Shown here: in pieces, positions 7,357-16,707 of the stretch | Layout of the letters: every line of letters begins with the position of its first letter | How positions within the stretch are numbered: position 1 is the stretch's first letter | From: Pseudomonas sp. R5-89-07 | Lineage (GTDB): Bacteria; Pseudomonadota; Gammaproteobacteria; Pseudomonadales; Pseudomonadaceae | Direction of reading: 5' to 3' | NCBI RefSeq assembly: GCF_003851685.1 | Contig: NZ_CP027727.1 | Location: 2,790,001-2,854,000 of the forward strand | Length of the DNA: 64,000 bases | The notes under the pieces: model-generated | What the model was told of the DNA's origin: nothing | Databases searched by the model: none | What the model saw: only the letters and a program-made list of their open reading frames with translations | Made by a program: the position numbers and the translations under genes

Positions 7357-8991
7357 TCAGACTTTGAATTGGCGCAGTAGCCCATCAAGCTGCTCACTCA
7401 AGCCGCGCAATTGTGCGCTCGCCACACTCGACTGCTCGGCCGCCAGCGCGGTGCTGTGGGACAAACCCGCCGCCTGGGTGACGTTCTGGTTGATGTCTTC
7501 CACCACATGGGCCTGTTGCAGGGTGGCACTGGCAATCGAGGCGTTCAGGCCGTTGAGGTTTTGCAGCGCCTGGCCGATGGCATTGAGGCTGGCGCCGGCC
7601 AGGCCGGCTTGTTCGATGGTCAGTTGCGAAGCGCTGTGGCTGTCGCTGATCACCTTCACCGCCGCTTCCGAATGGCCCTGCAGGCGCTCGATCATCGTCT
7701 GGATTTCAGCGGTGGACTTCTGCGTGCGCTGGGCCAGCAAGCGCACTTCGTCGGCCACCACGGCAAAGCCACGCCCCTGCTCGCCGGCGCGGGCGGCCTC
7801 GATGGCCGCGTTGAGGGCAAGCAAGTTGGTCTGGTCGGCAATGGAACGAATCACTTCCAGTACGCCGCCGATCTGTGTGCTTTCACTGGACAGGGTACGG
7901 ATCACCTCAACGGCCTGGCTGATGGTGCTGGAAAGCTGGTCGATCTGCTGCAGACTGCTGTCGATGTTGACCTGGCCTTGTTGCGCCTGAGCCTGGGCAT
8001 CGCGCATTTCGCTGGCGGCGTGCTCTGCGTTCTTGGCCACGTCCTGCACGCCGTAGGTGACTTCGTTGACGGCGGTGGCCACCAGTTCCATCTGCTGCGA
8101 CTGCTGCTGGCTGCGGTCGTGGGCCTGGCTGGCGTTGTGGCCCAGCTCGGTCGACGACTCTCCCAGGGCGTTGGCGCACACCTGCAATTGGCCGACCACC
8201 TGGCGCAGCTTGGCGGTGAAGGTGTTGAAGTGCTGGGACAGCAGGGTGACCTCGTCGCGCCCGTGAGTATCCAGGCTACGGGTCAGGTCACTTTCGCCGC
8301 TGGCGATATTGCCCATGGCGTTCACCGCGGCCTGCAACGGCTGCACGATGCTGCGCGCGATCAACAGCACCAGCAGGGTCATGATCAGCGCGATGCCCAC
8401 GCCGATCGCCGAGGCTTTCCATACCTGGCCGGTGAATTCGGCCTGTACGTCGTCCACGTAGACGCCCGAGCCGATGATCCAGCCCCAGGGTTCAAACAGT
8501 TGGATATAGGAGGTTTTCTGCACCGGCGCATCGGCTCCCGGCTTGGGCCAGCGGTAATTGATGACGCCGGCACCCTTGGCCTTGGCCAGGATCACGAATT
8601 CATTGAACACGGCAAACCCGTCCGGGTCGCGGATCGCCGAGAGGTTCTGGCCGTCCAGCTTGGGGTTGGCCGCGTGCATGATCATCACGGGGGTGAGGTC
8701 GTTGATCCAGAAGTAATCGTCGTGGTCGTAACGCAGGCCACGCACCGCGCTCAGGGCTTGCTGTTGCGCCACTTCGCGGGTGAGCACCCCGGTTTTCTCC
8801 AGGTTCTGGTAATAGCTCAACACACCGCTGGCGGTTTGCACCACGTGCTGGGTCTGCAGGCGCTTGGCCTGGTAAAGGTCGTCATGGATCTGTTTGAGCA
8901 TCAACGCGCCCAAGGTCAACAGCATCAGCACGGCGACTACCAGGATCAGCCAGAGGCGTCGGCTGATCGACATATTGCGCAAACTGTTCAT
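7357..8991 (-). CDS. Methyl-accepting chemotaxis protein with single Cache domain
   Basis: A 544-residue chemoreceptor. Residues about 10-31 form the first membrane helix; a periplasmic sCache_2 ligand domain follows (motifs [43 protein letters not shown]); the second helix is near 192-214, then a HAMP linker and a long coiled-coil signalling domain with the conserved tip [19 protein letters not shown] and [16 protein letters not shown]. sCache_2 receptors usually bind small carboxylates. It is a single gene; a FliA-type promoter candidate lies at 9059-9085. Confidence 0.93.
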   Translation of the reverse strand: MNSLRNMSISRRLWLILVVAVLMLLTLGALMLKQIHDDLYQAKRLQTQHVVQTASGVLSYYQNLEKTGVLTREVAQQQALSAVRGLRYDHDDYFWINDLTPVMIMHAANPKLDGQNLSAIRDPDGFAVFNEFVILAKAKGAGVINYRWPKPGADAPVQKTSYIQLFEPWGWIIGSGVYVDDVQAEFTGQVWKASAIGVGIALIMTLLVLLIARSIVQPLQAAVNAMGNIASGESDLTRSLDTHGRDEVTLLSQHFNTFTAKLRQVVGQLQVCANALGESSTELGHNASQAHDRSQQQSQQMELVATAVNEVTYGVQDVAKNAEHAASEMRDAQAQAQQGQVNIDSSLQQIDQLSSTISQAVEVIRTLSSESTQIGGVLEVIRSIADQTNLLALNAAIEAARAGEQGRGFAVVADEVRLLAQRTQKSTAEIQTMIERLQGHSEAAVKVISDSHSASQLTIEQAGLAGASLNAIGQALQNLNGLNASIASATLQQAHVVEDINQNVTQAAGLSHSTALAAEQSSVASAQLRGLSEQLDGLLRQFKV

Positions 8992-9058
8992 CGTCCTGTC
9001 ACTCCGTGCCTTTTATAATTGTGGGTGTTGCATCGACTTTTACGGCTTGTCTGATAGG

Positions 9059-9085
9059 CTTTCGGCCCGTAATCGAAAAACCTGA
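9059..9085 (-). promoter_or_regulatory. Candidate flagellar sigma factor (FliA) promoter for the chemoreceptor gene
   Basis: Read on the minus strand: TCAG, 15 bases, GCCGAAAG. The FliA consensus is TAAA (TCAA in pseudomonads), 15 bases, GCCGATAA. Six of eight -10 positions match. It lies 68 bp upstream of the chemoreceptor start, where a chemotaxis promoter is expected. Confidence 0.4.
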
Positions 9086-9219
9086 GTACTGCCTGATTTT
9101 TCACGCAATTTTTGCAGTCCGGCATTGAGAATCAACGCCGGGCGCTGCTGCGTGCTCGTTGTCAGTGAACTTTAAAAAATACTGAGAGGCACGCCAGGCG
9201 CGTGACCTTTGGAGAAAGC

Positions 9220-10050
9220 ATGGATTTTTGGACCGCCATACAGGCATTGATTCTTGGCGTAGTCGAGGGGCTGACAGAGTTCCTGCCGATCTCCAGCACC
9301 GGCCACCAGATCATTGTCGCTGACCTGATCAACTTCGGCGGCGAGCGTTTCGAGGCCTTCAATATCATTATCCAGCTGGGCGCGATCCTCGCAGTGGTCT
9401 GGGAGTTTCGCCGCAAGATCCTCGATGTGGTCGTCGGCTTGCCTACCCAGCGCAATGCCCAGCGGTTTACCGTAAACCTGATCATCGCCGTATTGCCGGC
9501 AGTGGTCCTGGGGGTGATTTTCGCTGACCTGATCAAGCATTACCTGTTCAACCCAATCACCGTGGCCACGGCACTGGTGGTGGGTGGCGTGATCATGTTG
9601 TGGGCGGAACGTCGTCAACATGCCGTTCATGCCGAAACCGTCGACGAGATCACCTGGAAAGACGCGCTCAAGGTCGGCGTGGCCCAGTGCCTGGCCATGA
9701 TCCCCGGTACTTCGCGCTCCGGGGCCACGATTATCGGCGGCCTGTTGTTCGGCCTGTCGCGCAAGACCGCCACCGAGTTTTCGTTCTTCCTGGCCATGCC
9801 GACCATGGTCGGTGCTGCGCTGTACTCGGGCTACAAATACCGCGACCTGTTCCAGCCGGCGGACCTGCCGGTGTTCGCCATTGGTTTTGTCACCTCGTTC
9901 ATCTTCGCGATGATCGCGGTCAAGGGCCTGCTCAAGTTTATCGCCAACCACAGCTACGCAGCCTTTGCCTGGTACCGCATCGCGTTCGGTCTGGTGATCC
10001 TGGCGACCTGGCAATTCGGCTGGATCGACTGGACAGCGGTCAAGCCATGA
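9220..10050 (+). CDS. uppP: Undecaprenyl-diphosphate phosphatase
   Basis: A 276-residue inner-membrane enzyme that dephosphorylates undecaprenyl pyrophosphate, recycling the lipid carrier for peptidoglycan and O-antigen synthesis and giving bacitracin tolerance. Signature motifs are [14 protein letters not shown] near the N-terminus (catalytic Glu and His) and [10 protein letters not shown] in the middle. ATG at 9220 has GGAGAA nine bases before it, preferred over the GTG at 9202. Its stop overlaps the start of the DUF1294 gene (ATGA). Confidence 0.93.
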   Translation: MDFWTAIQALILGVVEGLTEFLPISSTGHQIIVADLINFGGERFEAFNIIIQLGAILAVVWEFRRKILDVVVGLPTQRNAQRFTVNLIIAVLPAVVLGVIFADLIKHYLFNPITVATALVVGGVIMLWAERRQHAVHAETVDEITWKDALKVGVAQCLAMIPGTSRSGATIIGGLLFGLSRKTATEFSFFLAMPTMVGAALYSGYKYRDLFQPADLPVFAIGFVTSFIFAMIAVKGLLKFIANHSYAAFAWYRIAFGLVILATWQFGWIDWTAVKP

Positions 10051-10430
10051 ATATGCAGCATCCGCGCCTGAAAGCAGTGATCTTTGTACTGCTGTGCGCC
10101 GCGCCACTGCTGGGTTCGGCGCTGCTTTGGCATCGTGGCGACACTGTCATCCCGCTGGCGGCTTACGGCGTGGTCAGCGTGATGGCGTTCTTTCTGTACT
10201 GGAGCGACAAGCGCAAGGCGCAGACCGAGGCCCGGCGCATCCCGGAAAACATCCTGCACGCGGTCGAGCTGGCGGGCGGTTGGCCGGGTGCGCTGATCGC
10301 ACAGCAGGTGTTCCGGCACAAGACGCGCAAAGTGTCCTACCAGGTGCTGTTCTGGGTGATCGTGCTGCTGCATCAGGTGTTCTGGCTGGACCAGCTGTTT
10401 CTCGGCGGTACGCTGCTTTCAATCCTCTAG
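10047..10430 (+). CDS. DUF1294 family membrane protein
   Basis: A 127-residue protein with four hydrophobic segments. The motif [21 protein letters not shown] followed by [21 protein letters not shown], at residues 51-93, is the DUF1294 signature. No function is known. It starts within the uppP stop (4-nt overlap), so it is co-translated with the phosphatase, and its last 12 nt overlap the end of the convergent MmcQ-type gene. Confidence 0.8.
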   Translation: MNMQHPRLKAVIFVLLCAAPLLGSALLWHRGDTVIPLAAYGVVSVMAFFLYWSDKRKAQTEARRIPENILHAVELAGGWPGALIAQQVFRHKTRKVSYQVLFWVIVLLHQVFWLDQLFLGGTLLSIL

Positions 10431-10775
10431 CAGCAACCCGACCTGTGTGCGCTTGGGCAGCTTGCTCACCACCAACTGGTGGGAGCGCTGCAACAAGCCA
10501 CGCAGTTCCTCGGGCCCCAGCGGGTAGGGCGTGTTCATGATGATCCACTGCGCGCGTGCCAGGTAGGGCGCCGGGTGGATGCCCGGGCGGTCGACATGGC
10601 CGAGGAACAGTTCCTTGTCGACCTTGAACGCCAGTGAGTCGCCGCGCAGGTTCTGCAGCGCGAACATCTTGTTGCCGGCGATCGAGAACACCCGCACGCC
10701 GCCCCATTTGTAGTCTTCACGCGCGCCCGGCAGGCTCAGGCAGAATTGCGCGACTTGTGCTTCGGTCATGCTCAT
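10419..10775 (-). CDS. MmcQ/YjbR family DNA-binding-like protein
   Basis: A 118-residue protein with the YjbR/CyaY-like fold landmarks FCLSLPGAREDYKWGGVRVFSI, residues 11-32, and KVDKELFLGHVDRPGIHPAPYLA then WIIMNT. The family is often annotated as DNA-binding on structural grounds, without a defined role. The ATG at 10775 overlaps the stop of the LysR gene by 4 nt (ATGA) and has GGAGA ten bases upstream; the ATG at 10769 is less well placed. Confidence 0.8.
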   Translation of the reverse strand: MSMTEAQVAQFCLSLPGAREDYKWGGVRVFSIAGNKMFALQNLRGDSLAFKVDKELFLGHVDRPGIHPAPYLARAQWIIMNTPYPLGPEELRGLLQRSHQLVVSKLPKRTQVGLLLED

Positions 10776-11680
10776 AACAGGCGATCTCCACAGCCCTTGA
10801 AGCCTTCTTCCAGGTAATCGATCCAGGCGCGGATAGCCGGCTGCACGCCGCGCCGGTGCGGGTACACCGCCTGCAACCAGCCGCCGGGCAGCGACCATTG
10901 CGGCAGCAGTTGCACCAGCCGGCCGCTGGCCAATTCCTCCTCGCAATACATCATCGGTAGCACCGTGAAGCCCACGCCCATGAGGGCGCTGGTCTTGCGT
11001 ACGATGAAATCTTCGATTCCCAGGCGAGCCTCCATGACCAGCTCGTGGGCGTTACCCTGTGGGTCGATGATGCGTTGGTGCACCATGCGGTCTGCCTCAA
11101 GCGCGCCCATTATCGGCAACTGCTTGAGGTCTTCCAGTGTTTCGACCCGCCGATCACGCATGAACGCCGGGCTGGCCACCAGCACGGTGTGCGCCTGGCG
11201 CAAGCGCTTAGTGACCAGCAACGGGTCTTCGTCGCCCAGTTCGCGCACGCGCAGCGCGACGTCGATGCCTTCGGCCACCAGGTCGACGCGCCGGTTGACC
11301 AAGGTCATGTCCAGTTGCACCAGCGGGTGTGCAGCGAGGAATCCTGCAACCAATTCCGGCAGGATCTGTTGGGCCAGGCCTACCGGGCACGTGACCCGCA
11401 GACGCCCACGGGGCTCGCTGGACATGCTGGCCACCGCCTCATCGGCCATCTCCGCTTCCAGCAGCATCGCCTGGCAATGGCGCAGGTAGCGTTCGCCGAC
11501 GGCGGTCAGGGTCAGTTGCCGGGTGGTGCGTTGCAGCAGGCGTGCGCCAAGGCGTTCTTCGAGCTCGGCAATGCGCCGCGACAGTCGCGATTTGGGGATC
11601 CCCAACAGGCGGCCGGCAGCGGCGAATCCGCCGGCTTCGACGACTTTGGCAAAATAGTAGAGGTCATTGAGGTCTTGCAT
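10772..11680 (-). CDS. LysR family transcriptional regulator (azoR-divergent)
   Basis: A 302-residue LTTR: N-terminal winged helix (residues 1-60, FAKVVEAGGFAAAGRLLGIPKSRLSRRIAELEERLG) and a substrate-binding domain from about 90. This regulator class, with LQRTTRQLTLTAVG after the HTH, is commonly divergent to quinone or azo reductases and is induced by quinone-like electrophiles. It faces azoR across 125 bp that contain a 7-8-7 palindrome. Long motif quoted by position only is the recognition helix, residues 24-40. Confidence 0.88.
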   Translation of the reverse strand: MQDLNDLYYFAKVVEAGGFAAAGRLLGIPKSRLSRRIAELEERLGARLLQRTTRQLTLTAVGERYLRHCQAMLLEAEMADEAVASMSSEPRGRLRVTCPVGLAQQILPELVAGFLAAHPLVQLDMTLVNRRVDLVAEGIDVALRVRELGDEDPLLVTKRLRQAHTVLVASPAFMRDRRVETLEDLKQLPIMGALEADRMVHQRIIDPQGNAHELVMEARLGIEDFIVRKTSALMGVGFTVLPMMYCEEELASGRLVQLLPQWSLPGGWLQAVYPHRRGVQPAIRAWIDYLEEGFKGCGDRLL

Positions 11681-11689
11681 GGTCAGCCT

Positions 11690-11711
11690 ATTGTCCCGTC
11701 AGTAGGACAAT
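11690..11711. promoter_or_regulatory. Palindrome between lysR and azoR, likely operator
   Basis: ATTGTCC at 11690-11696 is the exact inverse of GGACAAT at 11705-11711 with an 8-bp spacer. It lies 10 bp upstream of the LysR start and 94 bp upstream of azoR, the normal place for a LysR autoregulation and activation site. Confidence 0.6.
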
Positions 11712-11805
11712 CTATCGCATTGCAGGTGGCTTATCGACCATTGGTTGGGTGCGTAGCATCAACACCATCTGATCGCCCCTGACGATCCCACCTCGGAGAC
11801 TCACC

Positions 11806-12417
11806 ATGAAACTGTTGCATATCGATTCCAGCATCCTCGGCGACAACTCGGCTTCCCGTCAGCTCAGCGCCGGTGTGGTCAAGGCCTGGCAGGCCGCCGA
11901 AGCGGGCGTTGAAGTGACTTACCGTGACCTGGCCAGCGAAGGGATCAACCATTTCTCCGGCGCCACCCTGGGTGCCTTGGGCACCGCCGCCGAACTACGC
12001 GATGCCGCGCAAAAGCATGAAGCCGAACTGAGCGCGTCGTCGCTGGCTGAATTCCTCGCCGCCGATGCCGTGGTGGTGGGTGCACCGATGTACAACTTCA
12101 CCATCCCGACCCAGCTCAAGGCCTGGATCGACCGCATCGCCGTCGCCGGCCAGACCTTCCGCTACACCGAAGCCGGCCCTGAAGGCCTGTGCGGCAACAA
12201 GAAGGTCATCATTGTCTCTACCGCCGGTGGCCTGCACTCCGGCCAGGCGTCGGGCGCCGCCCATGAAGGTTACCTGAAGTTGCTGTTCGGTTTCCTCGGC
12301 ATCACCGATATCGAAATCGTGCGCGCTGAAGGCCTGGCCTACGGCGACGAAGTGCGCAGCAAAGCGTTGAGCGACGCCAACGTGCTTATTAACGAACAAT
12401 TGTTCGCCGCTGCGTAA
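11806..12417 (+). CDS. azoR: FMN-dependent NADH-azoreductase
   Basis: A 203-residue flavodoxin-fold quinone/azo reductase. [20 protein letters not shown] binds FMN phosphate, [19 protein letters not shown] covers the isoalloxazine and STAGGLHS is the third flavin loop. It reduces quinones and azo dyes with NADH by two-electron transfer, protecting against thiol-reactive quinones. Length matches the E. coli enzyme. Expression is probably controlled by the divergent LysR. Confidence 0.92.
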   Translation: MKLLHIDSSILGDNSASRQLSAGVVKAWQAAEAGVEVTYRDLASEGINHFSGATLGALGTAAELRDAAQKHEAELSASSLAEFLAADAVVVGAPMYNFTIPTQLKAWIDRIAVAGQTFRYTEAGPEGLCGNKKVIIVSTAGGLHSGQASGAAHEGYLKLLFGFLGITDIEIVRAEGLAYGDEVRSKALSDANVLINEQLFAAA

Positions 12418-12438
12418 GGCTTATGTAAATTTGCGCCT

Positions 12439-12465
12439 CGCCCGGTTTCAATCTGAAGCCGGGCG
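12439..12465 (+). terminator. Hairpin downstream of azoR
   Basis: CGCCCGGTTTC at 12439-12449 pairs with GAAGCCGGGCG at 12455-12465 (one G-U pair), 5-nt loop. It sits 21 bp after the azoR stop. No U-run follows, so termination efficiency is uncertain. Confidence 0.55.
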
Positions 12466-12609
12466 CCTAAACTCTGTATTCTGGTCGCCTGAGCGCGAGC
12501 GGAGTACGGAGTTTTTTTGTTTTATGGCCCAGGTTATGCAGGCTTGGGTTCATTACCCCGGAATTTTTATACGACCTACCGGCTCTCATGCAGCAAAGGT
12601 GGACATCCC

Positions 12610-13647
12610 ATGATGCGACTCTGTGCTGTTCTGGTTCTTACCCTCTGCGGCGGCCTGCTTTCAGTGCACGCCGCGCCTGCGCCGCACCCGCATTGGAGCG
12701 TGGGCTTTCATCGCATGAGCGTGCTCGACCCGCTGGATGCGCAGCCGATGAAGGCCATTGCGTTTTATCCCTCCACCGACGCCGAGCACACTACGGTATT
12801 GGGCGCCTATCATGTGGCGGCCGGCGAAGATGCCAAAGTCGCTATCGGCCGTTTCCCGATGCTGATGTTGTCCCACGGCAATACCGGTACACCGCTGGCC
12901 CTGCATGACCTGGCCACTTCGCTGGCGCGCAAGGGCTTTGTGGTGGTGGCGGTGCTGCACCCCGGCGACAACTACAAGGATCACAGCCGCCTGGGCACGG
13001 TGAGCAATTTGTATGGCCGACCGATTCAGATTTCCCAGGCGATCACCGCGACCCTGGATGATCCGATGCTGTCGCCCTTCGTCGACATCGACCAAGTGGG
13101 AGTCATCGGCTATTCGGCCGGCGGCGAAACCGCGTTGATCCTGGCGGGTGCCAAGCCTGACTTCGAACGCCTGCGCCGCTATTGCCAGCAGCGCCCGGAG
13201 GACCGTGACGCCTGTACCACCAAAGGTGAACTGGTGGTCGACCGTGACGACCTGCAGCCCCAAGCCGACCCGCGCATCCACGCGCTGATGCTGATGGCGC
13301 CGCTGAGCCTGATGTTTGGTCGCCATACTCTGGCTGACGTGCACGTACCGGTGCTGCTCTACAGCGGCGACGGTGACAAATTGGTGGCTGTGGACAAGAA
13401 TGCCGCCGCCCTGGCGCGCAAGCTGCCGGAGCCGCCGGACTTCAAACTGCTGGCCGGGGCAGGGCACTTCGTGTTCATGGCGCCGTGCGACAGTGACCAA
13501 TTGGCAACCATGCCGGCCATCTGCACCGACGCCGACGGTGTGGACCGCGAAGGTATCCATCGCGATCTGATTTCCGAGGCGGGGCGTTTTTTCAGTCACA
13601 CCCTCGGCGAGGCCACCCGCGCCGGGTTACAAACGGCTGATCAGTAA
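12610..13647 (+). CDS. Secreted alpha/beta hydrolase (dienelactone hydrolase/PAF-acetylhydrolase-like)
   Basis: A 345-residue protein with a Sec signal peptide (cleavage after SVHAAPA, about residue 22). Alpha/beta hydrolase landmarks are MLSHGNTG (oxyanion loop), the nucleophile elbow GYSAGGE, an acid in LYSGDGDKLVAVD and the His in AGAGHFVFMAPC. The substrate is unknown; this predicted dienelactone hydrolase class acts on esters. AAAGGTGG seven bases before the ATG at 12610 supports the start. Its end overlaps the convergent MFS gene by 7 nt. Confidence 0.82.
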   Translation: MMRLCAVLVLTLCGGLLSVHAAPAPHPHWSVGFHRMSVLDPLDAQPMKAIAFYPSTDAEHTTVLGAYHVAAGEDAKVAIGRFPMLMLSHGNTGTPLALHDLATSLARKGFVVVAVLHPGDNYKDHSRLGTVSNLYGRPIQISQAITATLDDPMLSPFVDIDQVGVIGYSAGGETALILAGAKPDFERLRRYCQQRPEDRDACTTKGELVVDRDDLQPQADPRIHALMLMAPLSLMFGRHTLADVHVPVLLYSGDGDKLVAVDKNAAALARKLPEPPDFKLLAGAGHFVFMAPCDSDQLATMPAICTDADGVDREGIHRDLISEAGRFFSHTLGEATRAGLQTADQ

Positions 13648-14813
13648 GCGCGACGCTTGAGCAGCACGGTCAACGTCAGTGCGGTGACGGACAGCAGCGC
13701 CGCGCAGAAGAAGATCCAGCCGTAGCCGAGGTTCAGTGCCACCGCGCCCATCAACGGTCCGGCAATCGCCAGGGCCAGGTCGAAAAATACCGCGTACGCA
13801 CTCAGCCCGGCGCCACGGCTGCTGTCCGGCACGCGCTTGATGGCCTCCACCCCGAGCGCCGGGTAGACCAGTGACAAGCCGAAACCGGTCAATCCCGCGC
13901 CGATCAGCGCCACGCCGGTCGACGGCGCCAGCCACAGCAGTGTAAGGCCCAGGGTCTCGATGAGCATGCAGGCGATGGCGGCGGTGAAACCGCCCACGCG
14001 GCTGATGGCCGAAATGAACAGCAGGCGCGACGCGATAAAACACACGCCAAACACCGTCAGGCAATACGCCGCGCCAGTCCAGCCGCGGTTGAGGTAGTAC
14101 AAAGTGATGAAAGTAGTCAGCGTGCCGTAGCCGATCGAGGCCAGGCACAGGCTGGCGCCGAACGGGGCGATACGTCCAAACACCGCCCAGAACGGCAGGC
14201 GCTCGCCGCGCACCACCGGCACCGAGGGTTTGTTGCGGATCAGCACCAGGCCCAATGCGGCCAGCCCGGTCAGCGCCAGGCCCAGGCTGGCAAAGCCATA
14301 GTCGGCCACCATCACCACCCCCAGCGGCGCGCCGATGGCGATAGCGCCGTAGGAGGCGATGCCATTCCAGGAGATCGAACGGGCGGTGTGCTCGGTGCCG
14401 ACCGCACCCATGCACCAACTGATGGTGCCCACGCCAATCAGGCTCTGGGCCACGCCCAGCAGCAACCGGCCGACGATCAGCACCGCCAGGCTCACCGTCG
14501 GTATGCCCTCAAGGAGCACCGCGATAAACGTCAGCACGCCACTGATCAGGATTCCGGCCAGGCCCAGCACAATCGCGCGCTTGGTGCCGACGTTATCCGA
14601 CATGCGCCCGGCCATCGGCCGACTGAGCAAGGTAGCCAGATACTGCGAACCGATGGTGACGCCGGCCACCACGGCGCTGTAGCCAAGATGTTCGTGCACA
14701 TAGCCTGGAATCACCGCAATCGGCAGGCCGATGCAGATAAAGGCGATGAACGTGTAGAAGACGATGGAGACGATCTGCAGGGTGATCGACAGGGAGGAGG
14801 GGGCGGCAGGCAT
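13641..14813 (-). CDS. MFS transporter, YfcJ/YhhS-like
   Basis: A 390-residue major facilitator protein with twelve hydrophobic segments. GLPIAVIPGYVHEHLGYSAVVAG, residues 29-51, then the motif A loop RPMAGRMSDNVGTKRAI, resembles the YfcJ/YhhS group of sugar or drug exporters. No regulator or enzyme partner is adjacent on the same strand, so the substrate cannot be inferred. It is a single gene followed by a REPIN upstream of its promoter. Confidence 0.8.
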   Translation of the reverse strand: MPAAPSSLSITLQIVSIVFYTFIAFICIGLPIAVIPGYVHEHLGYSAVVAGVTIGSQYLATLLSRPMAGRMSDNVGTKRAIVLGLAGILISGVLTFIAVLLEGIPTVSLAVLIVGRLLLGVAQSLIGVGTISWCMGAVGTEHTARSISWNGIASYGAIAIGAPLGVVMVADYGFASLGLALTGLAALGLVLIRNKPSVPVVRGERLPFWAVFGRIAPFGASLCLASIGYGTLTTFITLYYLNRGWTGAAYCLTVFGVCFIASRLLFISAISRVGGFTAAIACMLIETLGLTLLWLAPSTGVALIGAGLTGFGLSLVYPALGVEAIKRVPDSSRGAGLSAYAVFFDLALAIAGPLMGAVALNLGYGWIFFCAALLSVTALTLTVLLKRRAY

Positions 14814-14868
14814 GTGAACTCATTCGCTGGCGGGCGGTATGGCCATGATGGCATACCCCGGTAGCAAA

Positions 14869-14958
14869 TGTGGGAGGGGGCTTGCTCCCGATAGCGGAGT
14901 GTCAGTCAATGGATGTATTGACTGAGGCACTGCCATCGGGGGCAAGCCCCCTCCCACA
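14869..14958. repeat. REPIN-like inverted repeat pair with inner hairpin
   Basis: TGTGGGAGGGGGCTTGCTCC plus CGA at 14869-14891 is mirrored at 14936-14958 (one mismatch). The spacer itself holds CAGTCAAT and ATTGACTG as an inner inverted repeat, so the whole element can fold as a nested stem. Same arm family as 7191-7297. Confidence 0.9.
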
Positions 14959-14979
14959 GTTAACCGCTAATAGCAGTGC

Positions 14980-16566
14980 TTAAAACACCACACCCTGGCT
15001 GCGCAGGTAGTCGTCGTAGGTGCCGCTGAAGTCGATTACGCCGTCTGCGCTCAATTCGATGATGCGGGTGGCCAGGGACGATACGAACTCACGGTCATGG
15101 CTGACGAAAATCAGCGTGCCTGGGTAGTTCTCCAGCGCCAGGTTCAGCGCTTCGATGGATTCCATGTCCAAGTGGTTGGTCGGTTCGTCCATGATCAGCA
15201 CGTTCGGCTTTTGCAGGATCAGCTTGCCGAACAGCATGCGACCTTGTTCACCACCGGAGATCACCTTCACCGACTTCTGGATTTCGTCGTTGGAAAACAG
15301 CATGCGGCCCAGGGTGCCACGGATCATTTGCTCGCCCTGGGTCCACTGGCCCATCCAGTCGAACAGGGTGACGTCGTCTTCGAAGTCATGGGCGTGGTCC
15401 TGAGCGTAGTAGCCCAGTTCTGCGGCGTCGGTCCACTTGATGCTACCGGCATCCGGCGTCAGTTCGTTGACCAGGGTGCGCAGCAGGGTGGTCTTGCCAA
15501 TACCGTTCGGGCCGATGATCGCCACGCGTTCGCCGGCTTCAACCTGAAAGCTGAAATCCTTGAACAACGGCTTGCCGTCGAAACCTTTGGCCATTTTTTC
15601 GACCATGACAGCCTGACGGTGCAGCTTCTTGTTCTGATCGAAACGGATGAACGGGCTCACACGGCTCGAAGGCTTGACCTCGGCCAGCTGGATCTTGTCG
15701 ATCGCCTTGGCGCGGGACGTGGCCTGCTTGGCTTTCGAGGCGTTGGCCGAGAAGCGGCTGACAAACGATTGCAGTTCCGAGATCTGCGCCTTCTTCTTGG
15801 CGTTGTCCGACAGCAGCTGCTCGCGGGACTGGGTCGCCACGGTCATGTACTCGTCGTAGTTGCCCGGGAACAGGCGCAGCTCGCCGTAGTCCAGGTCAGC
15901 CATGTGGGTGCACACGCTGTTCAGAAAGTGACGGTCGTGAGAGATGATGATCATCAGGCTGTTACGCTGGGTCAGGATGTTTTCCAGCCAGCGGATGGTG
16001 TTGATGTCCAGGTGGTTGGTCGGTTCGTCGAGCAACAGCACTTCCGGATCGGAGAACAGTGCCTGCGCCAGCAACACGCGCAGTTTCCAGCCTGGCGAAA
16101 CTTCGCTCATCGGGCCGAAGTGTTGCTCGATGCCGATACCCAGGCCCAGCAACAGCTCGCCAGCGCGAGATTCGGCGGTATAGCCGTCCATCTCGGCGAA
16201 CTCGGTTTCCAGCTCGGCCACGGCCATGCCGTCTTCTTCGCTCATTTCCGGCAGCGAATAGATGCGGTCGCGCTCGGCCTTGACCTTCCACAGCTCTTCG
16301 TGGCCCATGATCACGGTGTCGAGCACGGTGAATTCTTCGTAGGCGAACTGGTCCTGGCGCAGCTTGCCCAGACGCACGTTCGGTTCCAGCATGACCTGGC
16401 CGCCGGACGGGTCGAGGTCGCCACCCAGGATTTTCATGAAGGTCGACTTGCCGCAACCGTTGGCACCGATCAAACCATAGCGGTTGCCGGCGCCGAACTT
16501 GACCGAGACGTTCTCGAAGAGCGGCTTGGCGCCGAACTGCATGGTGATGTTAGCTGTGGAGATCAA
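14980..16566 (-). CDS. ybiT: ABC-F ATPase YbiT
   Basis: A 528-residue cytoplasmic ABC-F protein with two nucleotide-binding domains and no membrane segment. Walker A motifs are GANGCGKST (near residue 34-42) and GPNGIGKTT; the first signature is unusual (SPGWKLR) and the second is SGGEQGRM. Both Walker B motifs ([22 protein letters not shown]) are intact. The central linker with [20 protein letters not shown] matches YbiT. ABC-F proteins bind the ribosomal E site and rescue stalled translation; YbiT's exact duty is not settled. Confidence 0.93.
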   Translation of the reverse strand: MISTANITMQFGAKPLFENVSVKFGAGNRYGLIGANGCGKSTFMKILGGDLDPSGGQVMLEPNVRLGKLRQDQFAYEEFTVLDTVIMGHEELWKVKAERDRIYSLPEMSEEDGMAVAELETEFAEMDGYTAESRAGELLLGLGIGIEQHFGPMSEVSPGWKLRVLLAQALFSDPEVLLLDEPTNHLDINTIRWLENILTQRNSLMIIISHDRHFLNSVCTHMADLDYGELRLFPGNYDEYMTVATQSREQLLSDNAKKKAQISELQSFVSRFSANASKAKQATSRAKAIDKIQLAEVKPSSRVSPFIRFDQNKKLHRQAVMVEKMAKGFDGKPLFKDFSFQVEAGERVAIIGPNGIGKTTLLRTLVNELTPDAGSIKWTDAAELGYYAQDHAHDFEDDVTLFDWMGQWTQGEQMIRGTLGRMLFSNDEIQKSVKVISGGEQGRMLFGKLILQKPNVLIMDEPTNHLDMESIEALNLALENYPGTLIFVSHDREFVSSLATRIIELSADGVIDFSGTYDDYLRSQGVVF

Positions 16567-16707
16567 TTACTTTACCTATCAATGGGTTGCGAGCGTGACG
16601 GCAGACGCCTTCAGGCATGCGTCAACAGCGACATCAAGGCGCGAAACCCGGTCGCTGAGCACAAAATTGGGATGTGTGTTGGAATTTGGCGCGCATTGTC
16701 GCATATG

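Noticed and set aside
9150..9219. AlgU/RpoE-type promoter before uppP
   Set aside because: GAACTT is present at about 9168 but no TCTGA-like -10 lies 16-17 bp further on.
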